This document shows, in pieces, positions 63,588-64,000 of a stretch of DNA of 64,000 nt. Below the pieces are notes generated by a model. The model did no database searches, was not told where the DNA came from, and saw only the letters and a program-made list of their open reading frames with translations. A program made the translations under genes and the position numbers. This DNA comes from CAVSWT01 sp963775245. Its GTDB lineage: Bacteria; Bacteroidota; Ignavibacteria; Ignavibacteriales; Ignavibacteriaceae. Each line of letters opens with the position of its first letter. Within the stretch, counting starts at the first letter, position 1. The stretch is taken from the NCBI GenBank assembly GCA_963775245.1, contig CAVZID010000014.1, forward strand, positions 124,001 through 188,000. The letters are read 5' to 3'.

Positions 63588-64000
63588 ATGGTTGACAAAC
63601 AAAATAAAATGAACAAAATATTTTCAGAAATTAAAGCTGAACCTTTAAAGCTGTTTGGGATGCTTTATCCTTACATGTTATTAATAGGCTTAGCAATTGG
63701 AATAATTTATATTACAAATATTAATAACATATCACGTCAAAATGTTCCGCCGAAATTACAGGATACAACCGAAGTAAAAGACCTTCCGGTTGTTGAACCA
63801 AAAACTATTCCGCCTATAGATATTATGGCAGAAAGTAAACCTACACCCGAATTAGTTGATAAAGGAAAAAAGCTTTTTACAACAATTTGCGTTTCATGTC
63901 ACGGTACAGATGGAAAAGGTGATGGCCCTTCCGCTGCTTCTTTAAATCCAAAACCAAGAAATTTTACAAGCAAAGAAGGCTGGGTAAACGGGCCAAAGCT
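63588..64000 (+). CDS. Cytochrome c protein of the ACIII operon (partial, runs off the window)
   Basis: The frame is open from ATG 63588 to the end (137 codons). It has an N-terminal membrane helix (about residues 25-45, LYPYMLLIGLAIGIIYI), a proline-rich linker (PKTIPPIDIMAES) and a monoheme cytochrome c start (ELVDKGKKLFTTI-CVSCHG-TDGKGDGPSA, heme motif CVSCH). It lies 23 bases after actF on the same strand. It resembles the extra cytochrome c often found at the end of act operons, possibly an electron exit to the terminal oxidase. The 3' end is missing. Confidence 0.85.
   Translation, partial: MVDKQNKMNKIFSEIKAEPLKLFGMLYPYMLLIGLAIGIIYITNINNISRQNVPPKLQDTTEVKDLPVVEPKTIPPIDIMAESKPTPELVDKGKKLFTTICVSCHGTDGKGDGPSAASLNPKPRNFTSKEGWVNGPK

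Overview
The window is AT-rich chromosomal DNA, most likely from a member of the Ignavibacteria (Bacteroidetes/Chlorobi group). The inference rests on type IX secretion (T9SS) tails of the form YPNPFNPTTKI, a porU-porV pair, an alternative complex III (ACIII) operon, a PG0541-like gene beside an RND pump, an HU/SPOR fusion protein and Bacteroidetes-type promoter boxes. No rRNA, phage, insertion sequence or CRISPR array is visible.

Layout. 0-10 kb: a tRNA-Leu and a TPR protein, then a tightly packed plus-strand envelope operon (DUF92 protein, a 990-aa TPR protein, an outer-membrane barrel, an HU/SPOR membrane protein, ExbB/TolQ, ExbD/TolR, TonB). 9.8-12 kb: a minus-strand block of three small membrane proteins and an NHL-repeat protein. 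12.1-13.3 kb: the most unusual segment. It holds tRNA-Gln, a tRNA-Glu copy whose T loop is split by two 11-nt hairpins, a small GIY-YIG nuclease gene, an intact tRNA-Glu, and seven tandem ~77-nt units that repeat the 3' part of that tRNA with the same double hairpin. 13.4-15.1 kb: ferredoxin, endonuclease III and an HD hydrolase. 15.3-28 kb: a T9SS block with a PorU-like C25 sortase, PorV, an M6-type protein that has lost its zinc motif, a gluzincin/propeller/barrel fusion and a small DUF5683-like protein. 28.2-34.8 kb: a TetR-TolC-HlyD-RND efflux operon ending in a PG0541-like gene. 34.9-48 kb: housekeeping genes (der, an NAD(P)H/CoA-disulfide-type reductase, upp, relA/spoT, ruvX, tmk, ctp, glcD) with an isolated pair of microcompartment shell genes. 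48-54 kb: secreted T9SS-tail proteins and a lipoprotein lying between glcD and glcF. 56-64 kb: the ACIII operon (actA, a 71-aa twin-arginine protein, actB, actC, an actD-actE fusion, actF, and a further cytochrome c cut by the window end).

The genes fit a heterotrophic, respiring cell with an active envelope: ACIII passes electrons from quinol to cytochrome c, GlcD/GlcF-like flavin and FeS subunits feed electrons in, ExbBD-TonB energises outer-membrane transport, and T9SS exports and sorts the tailed proteins.

Six genes carry lesions. Nine apparent one-base insertions, one deletion and one nonsense codon were counted. Correcting each restores a continuous protein, and for the recognised families a normal length. 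Five of the insertions lie in about 1.75 kb of actB-actC. This points to local sequence error more than gene decay, and read-level checking is needed before calling any of them pseudogenes. All calls come from reading the sequence; no database search was run.
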